Below, in pieces: positions 52,825-62,381 of a stretch of DNA of 64,000 bases (position 1 is its first letter; each line of letters starts with the position of its first letter). Under the pieces are notes generated by a model. It was given only the letters and a program-made list of their open reading frames with translations, did no database searches and was not told the DNA's origin. The position numbers and the translations under genes are program-made. The stretch is from CAYRFQ01 sp964423615 (GTDB lineage Bacteria; Planctomycetota; Planctomycetia; Gemmatales; Gemmataceae): NCBI GenBank assembly GCA_964423615.1, contig CAYRFQ010000002.1, forward strand, positions 124,001-188,000, read 5' to 3'.

Positions 52825-53940
52825 ATGATTACCAAGATCTTCCTCACTCTGTTTTACGTCTTTTCGGGTCTTCCGTTCGACGTCTCGACAAAACACCCCG
52901 AGCCGAAAGGTCTCAATCGAAATGTCGCCTGGCATGGTCAGCGTTTCATCCCGCCACAGGGGTACATTTGTTTTCGAGCGAAAACCCCAATCACATTCGA
53001 CGGTAAACTCAACGAACGTTCCTGGAAATCGGCTCCCTGGACGAGCGATTTTGTGGACATCGAAGGAGCGAGAAAGCCGAAGCCCCGGTTCCGAACAAGA
53101 GTCAAGATGTTGTGGGACGACGATTACTTCTACGTAGCCGCTGAGATGGACGAACCTCATGTCTGGGCTACTTTGACGAAGCACGATTCTGTGATCTTTC
53201 GGGATAATGATTTCGAAGTCTTTCTGGACCCCGATGGCGATAACCACCGTTACATGGAATACGAAATCAATGCTTTTGGAACAGACTGGGACTTGTATCT
53301 GCCCAAGCCGTACAAAGACGGCGGCCAGGCAGACAACAGCTGGGAGATTCCTGGCCTCAAGAAAGCCGTCCATATCAAAGGCACCATCAACGACCCGCAA
53401 GACGAGGACACTGGATGGACGTTGGAACTAGCCTTCCCCTGGAAGGTATTGGGAAAACGCGGTGGGGTGTCGGTGCCACCCAAAGAAGGCGAACAATGGC
53501 GGGTGAACTTTTCCCGAGTCGAATGGGAACACAAAATCGTTGACGGGAAATACCAGAAAATCCAGGGGAAGAGGGAAGACAACTGGGTTTGGTCTCCGCA
53601 ATACGTGATCAACATGCACCGTCCCGAGACATGGGGTTATGTCCAGTTCACCAACAAGAGTCCCGGGCAAGCCAAGTTTCAAAGGGACCGCACGGGTTAC
53701 GCCAAGTTTCTTTTGCATCGAGTCTATTACGCCCAGCGGTCGTACCGACACCAACATAACAAGTGGGCAAAACGCCTGGATTTGTTAAAGTTGGGGCTCA
53801 AACGCCCGAAGTCGATCAGTCCGCTCACCATGCAAGTGGAAGGCACCAGATTTGTGGTTTCCACGAATGTCCGGGTGGTGAATGGAACCACACAGACTTT
53901 GCGGATAAAGCAAGATGGGAAACTTGAAGTCGTCAACTGA
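52825..53940 (+). CDS. CBM9-like carbohydrate-binding protein
   Basis: A 371-residue protein with an N-terminal signal-like segment (ITKIFLTLFYVFSGLPF). The core, residues ~50-285, follows the family 9 carbohydrate-binding-module-like domain seen in many planctomycete and Bacteroidetes secreted proteins: ITFDGKLNERSWKSAPWTSD, VKMLWDDDYFYVAAEMDEPH, DNDFEVFLDPDGDNHRYMEY, GWTLELAFPW and WRVNFSRVEW. The C-terminal ~85 residues are basic. It probably binds glycans outside the cytoplasm; no hydrolase domain is attached. Start at ATG 52825 is preceded only by a weak AT-rich stretch. Confidence 0.85.
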   Translation: MITKIFLTLFYVFSGLPFDVSTKHPEPKGLNRNVAWHGQRFIPPQGYICFRAKTPITFDGKLNERSWKSAPWTSDFVDIEGARKPKPRFRTRVKMLWDDDYFYVAAEMDEPHVWATLTKHDSVIFRDNDFEVFLDPDGDNHRYMEYEINAFGTDWDLYLPKPYKDGGQADNSWEIPGLKKAVHIKGTINDPQDEDTGWTLELAFPWKVLGKRGGVSVPPKEGEQWRVNFSRVEWEHKIVDGKYQKIQGKREDNWVWSPQYVINMHRPETWGYVQFTNKSPGQAKFQRDRTGYAKFLLHRVYYAQRSYRHQHNKWAKRLDLLKLGLKRPKSISPLTMQVEGTRFVVSTNVRVVNGTTQTLRIKQDGKLEVVN

Positions 53941-53970
53941 ACACACATTGGAAAAGCTGGAATCCAAAAT

Positions 53971-54360
53971 ATGACAACTCGCATCCTGTTTGTGTGTGTC
54001 GAGAATGCTAATCGTAGCCAAATGGCTGAAGCGTTTGTGCGCATCCATGGTAATAAGGACATTGAGGTCTATAGCGCTGGCTCCAAGCCTTCCGGCAAAG
54101 TTAACCCGAAGGCCATCGAAGCTATGGAAGAATTGGGCTACGATTTGACGACTCATCAATCTCTCGGGTTGGATGATCTTCCCGACGTAGTATTCGATTA
54201 TGCGGTGACTATGGGTTGTGGTGACGAGTGTCCTTTGGTGAAAGCGAAAACTCGACTTGGATGGGAGATTCCGGATCCTCGCGAATTACCCCCTGAGAAG
54301 TTCCGGACAATCCGAGACTTGATAGAGACAAAGGTGAAGGCGTTGCTCGGCTCGTCATGA
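53971..54360 (+). CDS. arsC: Arsenate reductase, thioredoxin-coupled type (LMW phosphatase fold)
   Basis: A 129-residue low-molecular-weight phosphatase-fold protein. The P-loop is CVENANRSQMAE with Cys9, in the ArsC form C-x-x-N-x-x-R-S, and the redox cysteines are Cys83 and Cys87 (TMGCGDECPL), followed by GWEIPDPRELP. This cysteine layout fits thioredoxin-dependent arsenate reductase, which reduces arsenate to arsenite in the cytoplasm. Spacing of the second Cys pair is 4 here, against 7 in the staphylococcal enzyme. No arsR, arsB or acr3 is adjacent. It lies 30 bases behind the CBM9-like gene and may share its transcript. Confidence 0.88.
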   Translation: MTTRILFVCVENANRSQMAEAFVRIHGNKDIEVYSAGSKPSGKVNPKAIEAMEELGYDLTTHQSLGLDDLPDVVFDYAVTMGCGDECPLVKAKTRLGWEIPDPRELPPEKFRTIRDLIETKVKALLGSS

Positions 54361-55498
54361 ATCGACACATGTCCCAAACCAAGTTATGATGCTGGGCAAC
54401 GTAGCAATCTCAAAACGGAAAACCATTCCGCAGAGGTCAGACTGGCCTTGTTTCACGCCATAGAAGTTTTGTTGTTCTCTTTGACGATTTCCTCCTTGAC
54501 ACCATTATGTCATCGAGCGTATTATACCAAATGTAGTCACATACCCCATATCAGAAGTTATATGTGAGAGCCCAAAAACGTTGGACACTTCATTTCTTGT
54601 TTATATAACGGCTTTACACATATCTTGTTACGAAAAGTTCATGGTCTGAGATTATCCGATCAATAAATCGACGGCAATCGTCAAGGATAGGAAAGCCGAA
54701 ATCTAGTTGGATTCTCTGGTTTGCGATCTATTTCACTTCACCCGGAGTTTCCAATACGCTGGCTATACCCTCAAACTTTTCGCAAGAAATGCGGTGACTT
54801 TGTTGGTAGACGATGGGTTCGCCTCGGTCACGGAACATGAATTGAGCGAAACCATATCGAATTGTCTTGCCAAGCAAGACAAGCCTGTGCTGTAGCTTAA
54901 CTACTCGTCTCAGAAGTGAAATTTTGCTCTGTCGACCATTACAGAGAACTTCACTTGATGTAGATGAATGAAAAGTTAGATTGTTCGCCAATGGCGGATT
55001 TCGTCTGGTTGCTACAACCTCGAAAAATCTCTGCGCGCCGAACCATCCGGGAGTTGTGACCTTTCCCTTGCCCCCCTGGGATTGACACACTTCCGGATGT
55101 TTTTTGCGCGGAAGCAAATGTGAGAGAACTTGGGGCAAACTTTGAATCCCAGAGAAACCTAGCGTTGGAAGATTCGGACAACGGCAGGTTGAATTGAATG
55201 AGGTTGTCTGTTTCGAACGAAGCGTAATCTTGTATCTGACTGTAGCAAAACTCAATGAGACCAATCCAGGACGCCAGCGTCGATCTTGTTCTTTGACAGC
55301 CTCGTTGGCACTTTTCGAAGTTGTGGTGTGCAACGTGTTGAGGATGAAATCACGGTCGAAAGGTATCTTTCGTCGTTGATGCAATTGCACCACATTCGCC
55401 CTCATACTCGAATGAATGGAACTGGTCTCCACTCGAAAAACGTTTTTGAGTGCCCTGAAGAAAAGTCCGAGTGGTCAGCGTAGAGATTGCAGTTGCTC
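54361..55498. other. Long gene-poor stretch
   Basis: More than 1.1 kb with no recognised gene. The one sizeable open frame is 54728-55432 on the minus strand (listed separately). The AT-rich part around 54480-54720 holds no clear hairpin. Confidence 0.35.
54728..55432 (-). CDS. Unrecognised open frame, doubtful
   Basis: A 234-residue open frame, long for chance at this composition, but its translation (Ser/Arg/Lys-rich, few regular hydrophobic strands, for example RRKIPFDRDFILNTLHTTTS) resembles no family I know and it lacks a good ribosome site. It may be a fast-evolving or decayed gene, or a chance frame. Confidence 0.2.
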   Translation of the reverse strand: METSSIHSSMRANVVQLHQRRKIPFDRDFILNTLHTTTSKSANEAVKEQDRRWRPGLVSLSFATVRYKITLRSKQTTSFNSTCRCPNLPTLGFSGIQSLPQVLSHLLPRKKHPEVCQSQGGKGKVTTPGWFGAQRFFEVVATRRNPPLANNLTFHSSTSSEVLCNGRQSKISLLRRVVKLQHRLVLLGKTIRYGFAQFMFRDRGEPIVYQQSHRISCEKFEGIASVLETPGEVK

Positions 55499-56125
55499 TC
55501 AGTTCCTGTCTCTCTGAGGAGCCAGACCTGCCGGTTCGAGTGAAATTCGGCGATGCAAATCGTCGATGACCCAGTGGAAGGCTGTCAGGTGGATGGATTC
55601 GACGATCCCCATGTCATCGAGCGGGACATGGAGACACAGATGCGCGAGTTCGCGAAGTTTCCCGCCTGTAAACCCTGTACAGCCAAACGTTCGCAGGCCA
55701 TGTTTATTGGCCCACTCGACTGCATTGAGTACGTTCGCGCTGTTCCCCGAACCGCTGATGGCGATCAACAAGTCACCTTCGCTGCCAATATTTTTGAGTT
55801 GCTCGACGAAGATGCGATCAAACCCTTCGTCGTTCGCCCATGCGAGAATGTAAGGCGTGTTGTCTGTGAGGCTGAGGACCTTTAAGCGTCTCCGATCTTC
55901 GTTGTCGAAATCTTCCCGCCGCAATGTACACTTGCCCAAGTCTTCACAAAAATGGGACGAATTCGAACCGCTGCCACCGTTGCCGCAAATGAACACGAAT
56001 CGTTCGTTTTGGTAGGAAGTGTAGATAGCGTCGGCCAACGCTTGGACTTCCTGGGGATTGATGTTTGTGAGTTCCTCGGCGGTACGCGCGAAAAACTGGT
56101 CTGGATTCAGTTTGACACCGAGCAT
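55499..56125 (-). CDS. SIS-domain phosphoheptose isomerase-like protein
   Basis: A 208-residue SIS-domain protein of the GmhA/DiaA group. The sugar-phosphate-binding loops are CGNGGSGSNSSHFCEDLGK (residues ~47-65) and LIAISGSGNSANVLNAVEWA (~120-139); the C-terminal helix is IHLTAFHWVIDDLHRRI. GmhA converts sedoheptulose 7-phosphate to D-glycero-manno-heptose 7-phosphate for heptose-containing glycans; DiaA-like members bind DnaA. The intact sugar loops favour an isomerase, but no hldE or gmhB is present here. The CGAGGAAGAGCC on the coding strand before ATG 56125 (AGGAAGAG) fits as ribosome site. Confidence 0.85.
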   Translation of the reverse strand: MLGVKLNPDQFFARTAEELTNINPQEVQALADAIYTSYQNERFVFICGNGGSGSNSSHFCEDLGKCTLRREDFDNEDRRRLKVLSLTDNTPYILAWANDEGFDRIFVEQLKNIGSEGDLLIAISGSGNSANVLNAVEWANKHGLRTFGCTGFTGGKLRELAHLCLHVPLDDMGIVESIHLTAFHWVIDDLHRRISLEPAGLAPQRDRN

Positions 56126-56314
56126 GGCTCTTCCTCTCTAGGCCGTTGGGTACGTGGGTATTTAACTAGAATTGGCAAAACGAAGCTAGTGGTGTCTTCC
56201 GTCGGATTTGGGAGCGCGTTCTAAACTAACACGATGCCAGTGCAGGAAGTTATAGTATAGGGGAGATACTCTCGTGAGCGAACTCGCTTCTTGCGAGACA
56301 CCCGAAGGGCAATT

Positions 56315-57322
56315 GTGAGTCTGGTCCAAATGACATTGACGTTTTCTCAACCTTACTTGCTGTTGTTGCTTTTCCTGGTGCCTATCGTTGGGTATCTCGC
56401 AATGCGTTTGCGACGTGCGGCAACTCGATTTCCATCCAAGTCGTTGTTTACGGGGATAACGCGTGGGCGTGCCCATGTCATCGCCTCGATAACGATGACG
56501 ACCAAACTCGTCGCGTTGTCGTTACTAATCGTGGCGATTGCAGGTCCGCGTTGGCCCGATGCCGGTACCCGAATTCCGACAGAGGGCATCTCCCTGGGTA
56601 TTGTGATCGACGTGAGCCAAAGCATGCGGCAGGAAGACTTTCTATGGGACGGAAAAGCCGTCTCACGACTCGACGCGGTGAAACGAGTCTTCCGGATGTT
56701 CGTCGAGGGCAAGCAAGGCGAATTTCAGAGCCGCGAAAACGATCTGATTTCGCTCATAGTCTTTGCCGAGGTCCCGGACACTGTGTGTCCACTAACGTTG
56801 AATCATGGGGTCGTACTCCAAATTCTCGGAGACCAGGAGCCGAGGGTGGTGGCTCGAACCAACATCGGAGACGCCATTGGTTGGGCGTTAAAGTCGCTCG
56901 ACACAGCAGCGACGAAGCGGAAAATTATGGTCCTGCTGACTGACGGTGAGCACAACGTCAAGGAAGCATACACTCCTCGCCAGGCAGCCCAACTCGTCGC
57001 TGCCCGTCGAGTTCCCATTTACGTCATCGATGCTGGGAAGGAAGACGCGTCCGGGGAAGACGAACAAAAGGTGGCCCGGGCGAAAGTCGTGAAAAGTCTA
57101 ACGGATGTCGCTCGGATGACTGGTGGAAAGTATTTCGAGGCCACAAATACCAAGGCTCTGATCGCTGTCACCCAAGAGATTGATCGGCTCGAGACCGACA
57201 AGATCGAGAGCTTTGTCTATCGGCGCTATTACGAGGCGTACGTGTGGTTTGCCCTTGCGTCGTTCGTCTTATTCTTCAACGTGTTGTTGGCCGAAGCGAC
57301 GTTCTGGCGGCGAGTCCCGTAA
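56315..57322 (+). CDS. BatA-like VWA-domain membrane protein
   Basis: A 335-residue protein. It has two N-terminal transmembrane helices (LLLLLFLVPIVGYLA and LVALSLLIVAIAGP), a von Willebrand A domain with the metal site DVSQSMR (Asp99, Ser101, Ser103) and LLTDGEHN, and one C-terminal helix (WFALASFVLFFNVLLAEA). This is the BatA arrangement; Bat proteins form a membrane complex linked to stress tolerance and envelope maintenance with MoxR ATPases. The open frame begins at a TTG (56291); GTG 56315 has GAAGGG 5 bases upstream, and ATG 56330 is the other candidate. It is the first gene of an eight-gene operon. Confidence 0.9.
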   Translation: MSLVQMTLTFSQPYLLLLLFLVPIVGYLAMRLRRAATRFPSKSLFTGITRGRAHVIASITMTTKLVALSLLIVAIAGPRWPDAGTRIPTEGISLGIVIDVSQSMRQEDFLWDGKAVSRLDAVKRVFRMFVEGKQGEFQSRENDLISLIVFAEVPDTVCPLTLNHGVVLQILGDQEPRVVARTNIGDAIGWALKSLDTAATKRKIMVLLTDGEHNVKEAYTPRQAAQLVAARRVPIYVIDAGKEDASGEDEQKVARAKVVKSLTDVARMTGGKYFEATNTKALIAVTQEIDRLETDKIESFVYRRYYEAYVWFALASFVLFFNVLLAEATFWRRVP

Positions 57323-57329
57323 CGCAAAC

Positions 57330-58382
57330 ATGTTCACGATGTGGAAATTTCTCACGAATTTCTGGGCCTTGTGGCTGCTGACGTTGCTGCCTTTGCTATG
57401 GCTGTCGGCGACATTGGCGGCGAGGAGGAAACGCCGGGCCGCCATCCATTTTAGTGGGTTGTTCTCCAAATCCACCCCTCGCTTCGGAGTGCGGCGAACG
57501 AAGGCGTTCCTCGGATATTTCGCGTTGTTCCTCATGTTGGTCGGCATGGCGGGTCCGCAATGGGGCCGTGACGAGGGGTTCGAAACCACGACGGGTCGAG
57601 ACTTGACGGTGGTCGTGGACATGAGTCGGAGTATGTCGGCGGAACAACCCAGTCGGTTCGAACGGGCCAGACGCGTGTTGCTGGGACTCTGTGACGAACT
57701 GGAACAACGTGGAGGAACGCGTGTCGCGTTAGTCGTGTTCGCAGCAAGGACAAAGATTGCTACTCCGTTGACACTCGACTACGACCACTTCCGCTGGCTC
57801 TTGAGGAACTTCGATTCGAACAACCGTCCGAAAGAAATACGGCCGAAGAAGCGTTTTCCGGGACCATCGGGCACCCGCATTGGGGCCGCCCTGCGAACGG
57901 CGGTCAGCTTGCAAGATGATCGGTATCCCACAGCTTATAATATCCTTCTTGTTTCCGACGGAGATGATCCTGTGCCCGATTCGGAATGGTTTGAAGGCGT
58001 CACGATGGCTCGAAAGTCGAACATTCGGGTGGACGTTCTCGCGGTGGGGGATAGCCAACCTCGCACGATCCCTCTAGGAAATGCCGCATTCGAGGACCAA
58101 GGCAAACCCGTGCTGAGCCAGTTGAATGCTAGTTTGCTGCAAGAAATCGCTCGGCGAACGGACGGCGAATACATCGAACTCGGCACCCAGAGAATCGACA
58201 TTGGAACGGCTTACGCTGAACTCCTACGCGAACGCAAACAACGCCAAGGGACGGCGAGCAACATCATTGTCTACCAACAACGATATCGTTGGTTCCTCGG
58301 AGGAGCCTTGTTAGCATGGATCATTACGATGGTTTTGCCGGAAGGGAAACGATGGCCTCAGCAAAAACGAGTCACCGGATGA
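57330..58382 (+). CDS. BatB-like VWA-domain membrane protein
   Basis: A 350-residue protein with N-terminal helices (WLLTLLPLLWLSATLAA and FLGYFALFLMLVGMAGP), a von Willebrand A domain with DMSRSMS (Asp97) and LLVSDGDD, and a C-terminal helix (WFLGGALLAWIITMVL). It is paralogous to the preceding BatA-like protein. The open frame extends upstream to 57180 but overlaps the previous gene; ATG 57330, 7 bases after that gene's stop, is chosen. It overlaps or abuts the TPR gene that follows. Confidence 0.9.
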   Translation: MFTMWKFLTNFWALWLLTLLPLLWLSATLAARRKRRAAIHFSGLFSKSTPRFGVRRTKAFLGYFALFLMLVGMAGPQWGRDEGFETTTGRDLTVVVDMSRSMSAEQPSRFERARRVLLGLCDELEQRGGTRVALVVFAARTKIATPLTLDYDHFRWLLRNFDSNNRPKEIRPKKRFPGPSGTRIGAALRTAVSLQDDRYPTAYNILLVSDGDDPVPDSEWFEGVTMARKSNIRVDVLAVGDSQPRTIPLGNAAFEDQGKPVLSQLNASLLQEIARRTDGEYIELGTQRIDIGTAYAELLRERKQRQGTASNIIVYQQRYRWFLGGALLAWIITMVLPEGKRWPQQKRVTG

Positions 58383-59215
58383 AACCAGTGACACCTGGGC
58401 GTCACTGGTTTTTCGTGGTCGTAAGTCTCGTGCTTCTTGGCAGCAGCGGTGCCGAATCTTCCAACGATCTCGTTCGAGCAGCCAACTCCGCTGTGGCCGA
58501 AAATCGACTTGAAGATGCGCTGGTTTTGTACACCCAGGCGGAACGTCGAACGACCGACCCTGGTCTCGTGGCCTTTAACAAAGCGGCGATTCTTTATCGG
58601 CTGGAACGCTATCGTGAGGCCGAACGTCATTACGAGCGAGCGTTGGCTGGTGCCAAAGGCGTGCGTATGGCGAAGAGTTACTATGGTTTGGGGACTGCCA
58701 AGTTGCGCCTTTCTGAAGGAACCGAGGCCCAAGTGTTGAGTCATGCGGTTGAGTGTTTTCGGTTGTGTCGTGCCGTTTCGCCCCTACCCAAAGACCTGCG
58801 AAAAAAAGCCGACAGCAACTTGGAACTCGCGCGAGTCCTGTTGGCGAAGGCAAGAGCGAATTTGGCCAACAAGAAGGAACCGAAGCAGGACGGGAATGAC
58901 AAGACTCAAAACAACAACAGTGACCCTGATTCGAAGCCCGAAGAGAACGGCGGTCCGCAAAACACCGAAGGGCAAGCCGAGCCAACCAAAACGAAAGAGA
59001 CCGGGAAAAAAGCCGAAGGGAAAAACGAGGAAGACGCGCCCCCAATCCCAGGAAAAGGGAATTTGCCCCCTTTGGCCGATGACGACAAGTTGCAGCCCAT
59101 CGATCCCGAAGACGCACGCCGATATCTCGAACAGATGCTCCGTCGGATTGAACAACAACGGGAAAAAGAAGACGGAACATCTCGACAATCTTCGAGTGGG
59201 GTTAAAGATTGGTAG
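58352..59215 (+). CDS. BatC-like exported TPR protein
   Basis: A 287-residue protein with a signal-like segment (WFFVVVSLVLLGSSGAES), two to three tetratricopeptide repeats (NSAVAENRLEDALVLYTQAE, AAILYRLERYREAERHYERA, GLGTAKLRLSE) and a long Lys/Glu/Asn-rich low-complexity tail ending near DARRYLEQMLRRIEQQREKE. The tail pattern (a charged linker and then a helix with LxxLxxxE) is typical of BatC/BatE-type proteins. ATG 58352 has GGAAGGG upstream and overlaps BatB by 31 bases; ATG 58379 overlaps the BatB stop as ATGA and is an equally plausible, translationally coupled start. Confidence 0.82.
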   Translation: MASAKTSHRMKPVTPGRHWFFVVVSLVLLGSSGAESSNDLVRAANSAVAENRLEDALVLYTQAERRTTDPGLVAFNKAAILYRLERYREAERHYERALAGAKGVRMAKSYYGLGTAKLRLSEGTEAQVLSHAVECFRLCRAVSPLPKDLRKKADSNLELARVLLAKARANLANKKEPKQDGNDKTQNNNSDPDSKPEENGGPQNTEGQAEPTKTKETGKKAEGKNEEDAPPIPGKGNLPPLADDDKLQPIDPEDARRYLEQMLRRIEQQREKEDGTSRQSSSGVKDW

Positions 59216-59237
59216 AGAGGATTACAGGAGCGTTGGG

Positions 59238-60323
59238 ATGTTTGGAGACCCGAATGGCTTGAGATTGCGGGGACTCGCCTCCGCTTTGGTTTCGTGTTCT
59301 GCTCTCACACAACCCCGTTCGACTGCTTCAGTCTCGAAAATCCTGCTGACCCTTCTAGGGGCCTTTTGCTGCCTCAACGCAACCTACGCCTGTGACCAAC
59401 AGTTCCCGGTTGTCAACAGACCGAAGAACTTCAGTTTCGTGGCTGGAGCCTTTTTTCGAATTCGTGTTTCGGTAGATAAGACGACCGTCCGTGTCGAAAG
59501 GCCTTTTGTGTTGACTCTCCAGATCACGGGCAAAGGGCGGATCGTCTGTCCCCCAAAACGCGAAAAGCTGCAAGTTTTGTTTACGGACCTCCGGAAGGAC
59601 TTTCACATCCGTGGATTGCCAACTAAAGACGTCTTGAACCCAAGTTCGAAAACTTGGACTTTTCGTTACGAACTGCGGCCCAAGAGCACCCAGGCGAAGA
59701 AAATCCCATCACTATTGTTGTCTTTTTATGCTCGGGATTACAGCACCACCAGTTCGGTATTTATCCCACTGAAGATTCTGCCTCCGCTCCCTCCCAAGAA
59801 GGCATCGCCACCTCGGACGGTCATTGGACCCGAAGACATGTACGAGATCGAGACTGGAAGCGAACTTCTCCTGGATACCCGAAGGCAATACGACGTGCCT
59901 TCGCTCGTAGCAGTTGCTTTGTGTTTCCTTGTCCCGTTGGGTGTGTGTGTTGGTTGGTATGTCGTCTGGCGATATCGATATCCTGACGAGGCACTTCGCA
60001 CAAAAAGACGCGAAAGTCGTGCGGCTCGAAACGCACTCCATGCCCTAAGAAGAGTTGCACAACCGGTTCCTTCCCAATGCGAAACCATCGTTGCTAGTTA
60101 CTTACAGGAACGATTCGATTTTAACAGTGTCGAACCTACTCCTGAAGAGACCAAACACCATCTAGAGCGACTCGGGATTCCATCGACGTTGTGTGGAGCG
60201 ACAGCGGAGTTTTTTCGTACCAGTCAGACGTATCGGTTCGCACCGACGGACCAAGTGCAACCTGATTGGAAGGCTCGGGTCACTAACTTGATCCGGGAAT
60301 TGGAGGAAGATCATGCGGAATGA
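59238..60323 (+). CDS. BatD-like membrane protein
   Basis: A 361-residue protein. An N-terminal signal-like helix (ILLTLLGAFCCLNATYA) is followed by an immunoglobulin-like beta domain (VSVDKTTVRVERPFVLTLQI, RYELRPKSTQAKKIPSLLLS) and a single transmembrane helix (VAVALCFLVPLGVCVGWYVV) near residue 225, with a cytoplasmic helical tail of ~110 residues. This corresponds to BatD (oxygen-tolerance protein), though only one beta domain is evident where larger BatD proteins have several. The open frame begins at 58743 in an overlapping frame of the TPR gene; ATG 59238 with AGGAG 7 bases upstream is chosen. Confidence 0.82.
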   Translation: MFGDPNGLRLRGLASALVSCSALTQPRSTASVSKILLTLLGAFCCLNATYACDQQFPVVNRPKNFSFVAGAFFRIRVSVDKTTVRVERPFVLTLQITGKGRIVCPPKREKLQVLFTDLRKDFHIRGLPTKDVLNPSSKTWTFRYELRPKSTQAKKIPSLLLSFYARDYSTTSSVFIPLKILPPLPPKKASPPRTVIGPEDMYEIETGSELLLDTRRQYDVPSLVAVALCFLVPLGVCVGWYVVWRYRYPDEALRTKRRESRAARNALHALRRVAQPVPSQCETIVASYLQERFDFNSVEPTPEETKHHLERLGIPSTLCGATAEFFRTSQTYRFAPTDQVQPDWKARVTNLIRELEEDHAE

Positions 60324-61134
60324 GTATTGTCTTCTTCTCTTCGGGTTGGGTGTGTCACTGACCGTTCCGAACGACCTGTGTGGTCAATCCCATCGCGAAT
60401 TATTGGCACGCGCGGAAAAACAATTTCAACTTGGAGTGGAATCACGTTCGTATCCGAAACAGTCCCAGGCGCATTTCAAAAAGGCGGCGAAGGCGTATTG
60501 GAAACTCTACCAATCGGACGTCCGGAATCCGGAGTTGCTCCTGAATCTTGGGAAAGCCGAGATTCTTGCAGATAGACTTCCCCAAGCGATTCTTGCTTGG
60601 CGTTTGGGAACGGAACTCGCACCAGGTGATGCCCGTCTAAAAAAACAACTCGAATGGGCTCGCAACCAGGTGAATTACTCTCCAATTGCACAAGCACGGC
60701 CAGAAACGACCGAATGGCCACCTTGGCTTCTTTGGCCGACGGCTCCAAGGCTGTTGCTCGTTTGTCTTTTCGTGTACGTCTTCTCTCTGATGGCTTTGAC
60801 GCGGTGGGTGATGAAAAGGAAAAGCTCGCACTTCGTGTTTGGAATCGTAAGCGTCTCGGTTGTCTTGGCTCTTTTGACGGCAAGCCTCCTCGTCCAGGAG
60901 GCGAATCAACGTCGGCTTGGGACGCCGGTCGTCGTCATCGTCGAGAAGACGATTGTCGTCAGATTGGGGAACGGCGATAGTTATCCTGAAGTGCCAGGGC
61001 TTCCGAAGGCCTATCGCGGCATGGAGGCTAAGTTATTGTTCGAACGGTCAGGCTGGTTGCAAGTCGAATTCCCGAATGAGGAAGTTGGGTGGGTTCGAAA
61101 AGGGGATGTGATTATCGGGGTGTTGTCGCCTTGA
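60313..61134 (+). CDS. BatE-like TPR/SH3 membrane protein
   Basis: A 273-residue protein with a weak signal segment, TPR-like repeats (SQAHFKKAAKAYWKLYQSDV, LLNLGKAEILADRLPQAILA), two transmembrane helices (LLLVCLFVYVFSLMALTRWV and FGIVSVSVVLALLTASLLVQ) and a C-terminal SH3-like domain (VVVIVEKTIVVRLGNGDSYP, GWLQVEFPNEEVGWVRKGDV). The order TPR-TM-TM-SH3 is that of BatE. Its ATG lies 11 bases inside the BatD gene, so the two are probably translationally coupled. Confidence 0.87.
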   Translation: MRNEYCLLLFGLGVSLTVPNDLCGQSHRELLARAEKQFQLGVESRSYPKQSQAHFKKAAKAYWKLYQSDVRNPELLLNLGKAEILADRLPQAILAWRLGTELAPGDARLKKQLEWARNQVNYSPIAQARPETTEWPPWLLWPTAPRLLLVCLFVYVFSLMALTRWVMKRKSSHFVFGIVSVSVVLALLTASLLVQEANQRRLGTPVVVIVEKTIVVRLGNGDSYPEVPGLPKAYRGMEAKLLFERSGWLQVEFPNEEVGWVRKGDVIIGVLSP

Positions 61135-61257
61135 TCGGGCCGACATGGTATGCCTGTGTCGTTCACGACTTTTACCCGACGTGACACAGCAGTCCGCAAC
61201 AAAATTCACCTCGCCAATGGTTTGGTATATCAACCCCTTCCTTCTTACAATGTAATC

Positions 61258-62328
61258 ATGAAGCGACCGAAGCAGTCGCGCATTGTAGTCGAGGGCAAAG
61301 CATTGGCAGCCGACAAGATCAGTGAATATCTTCAACAGTTCAGCCAGATCCGCAAACAGATGCTCGAACAACTCTCGCGGGTCATCATCGGCCAAAGCGA
61401 AGTCATTGAGCAAATCCTCGCGGCCATCTTCACGCGGGGTCACTGCTTGCTCGTGGGCGTCCCTGGTTTGGCGAAGACGCTCATGGTTAGCGCGATCAGC
61501 CGAATTCTTGACATTCAGTTCAAGCGGATCCAGTTTACCCCCGACCTGATGCCGTCGGACATCACCGGAACGATGATTCTGGACGAGCAAGAAACCGGCC
61601 GACGGTCGTTTCGGTTCGTCCACGGGCCGATCTTTACGAATATCTTGTTGGCTGACGAAATCAACCGAACGCCGCCGAAAACCCAAGCGGCGTTGCTTCA
61701 GGCGATGCAAGAACGACAAGTTACGGCGGGCCAAGAAACCTACAATCTTCCCGATCCGTTTTTTGTGATCGCTACCCAGAACCCGATCGAGCAAGAAGGA
61801 ACCTATCCACTGCCCGAAGCCCAGTTGGACCGATTCATGTTCAACATCAAGGTCGATTACCCAACGTTCGAAGAAGAAAAACAGATTTTGGACATGGCCA
61901 CGCGAGAAGAACAGCCCGAGTTGACCAAAGCCTTGAGTGCCCGAGCCATTTTGAACATGCAGAAACTCGTTCGGAGCGTGCCCGTCGGCGATTATGTCCG
62001 AGACTACACGACGCGGTTGGTTCGTGCGACGAGACCGCAAGACCCAGCTTCGCCCAAGTTTGTCAAGGAACTCGTCGATTGGGGGGCCGGTCCGCGTGCG
62101 GGGATTTTTCTCATACAAGGAGCAAGGGCCGTCGCGGCCATGGATGGACGGTTCAGTGTCGCCGCCGAAGACGTCAAGAAAGTTGCCATTCCGGTTTTGC
62201 GACATCGAGTCAGTACCAATTTCCAGGCCCAAGCCGAAGGCAAGATGAGTGAAGACGTTATTAACCAACTCTTGAGCGTCGTCGTTCCGCCCACACCTCA
62301 GAAGTATTCCTCGCGCGGTAAGAAATAA
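61258..62328 (+). CDS. MoxR-family AAA+ ATPase
   Basis: A 356-residue ATPase of the MoxR group. Walker A is GVPGLAKT (residues 67-74), Walker B LLADEINRTPPKTQAALLQAM, sensor 1 VIATQNPIEQEGTYPLPEAQ, then LDRFMFN, and the C-terminal lid contains GAGPRAGIFLIQGARAVAAM. MoxR proteins are chaperone-like and work with VWA and DUF58 proteins. Upstream in-frame ATG 61150 would add 36 unconserved residues; ATG 61258 starts near where the family begins. The gene follows the Bat genes instead of leading them, as is usual in other operons. Confidence 0.93.
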   Translation: MKRPKQSRIVVEGKALAADKISEYLQQFSQIRKQMLEQLSRVIIGQSEVIEQILAAIFTRGHCLLVGVPGLAKTLMVSAISRILDIQFKRIQFTPDLMPSDITGTMILDEQETGRRSFRFVHGPIFTNILLADEINRTPPKTQAALLQAMQERQVTAGQETYNLPDPFFVIATQNPIEQEGTYPLPEAQLDRFMFNIKVDYPTFEEEKQILDMATREEQPELTKALSARAILNMQKLVRSVPVGDYVRDYTTRLVRATRPQDPASPKFVKELVDWGAGPRAGIFLIQGARAVAAMDGRFSVAAEDVKKVAIPVLRHRVSTNFQAQAEGKMSEDVINQLLSVVVPPTPQKYSSRGKK

Positions 62329-62381
62329 CAACCAGTGTTTCTGCCGTGACTCTCCCACGAATGTTCCGAAGGACGATCTCG

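Noticed and set aside
51642..53006. 454-residue plus-strand frame opposite the response regulator
   Set aside because: It is antisense to a gene with complete receiver and DNA-binding motifs and has no protein-like features.
58743..59237. N-terminal extension of the BatD-like protein
   Set aside because: It is a shadow of the TPR gene's Lys/Glu-rich tail in another frame; ATG 59238 has a good AGGAG.
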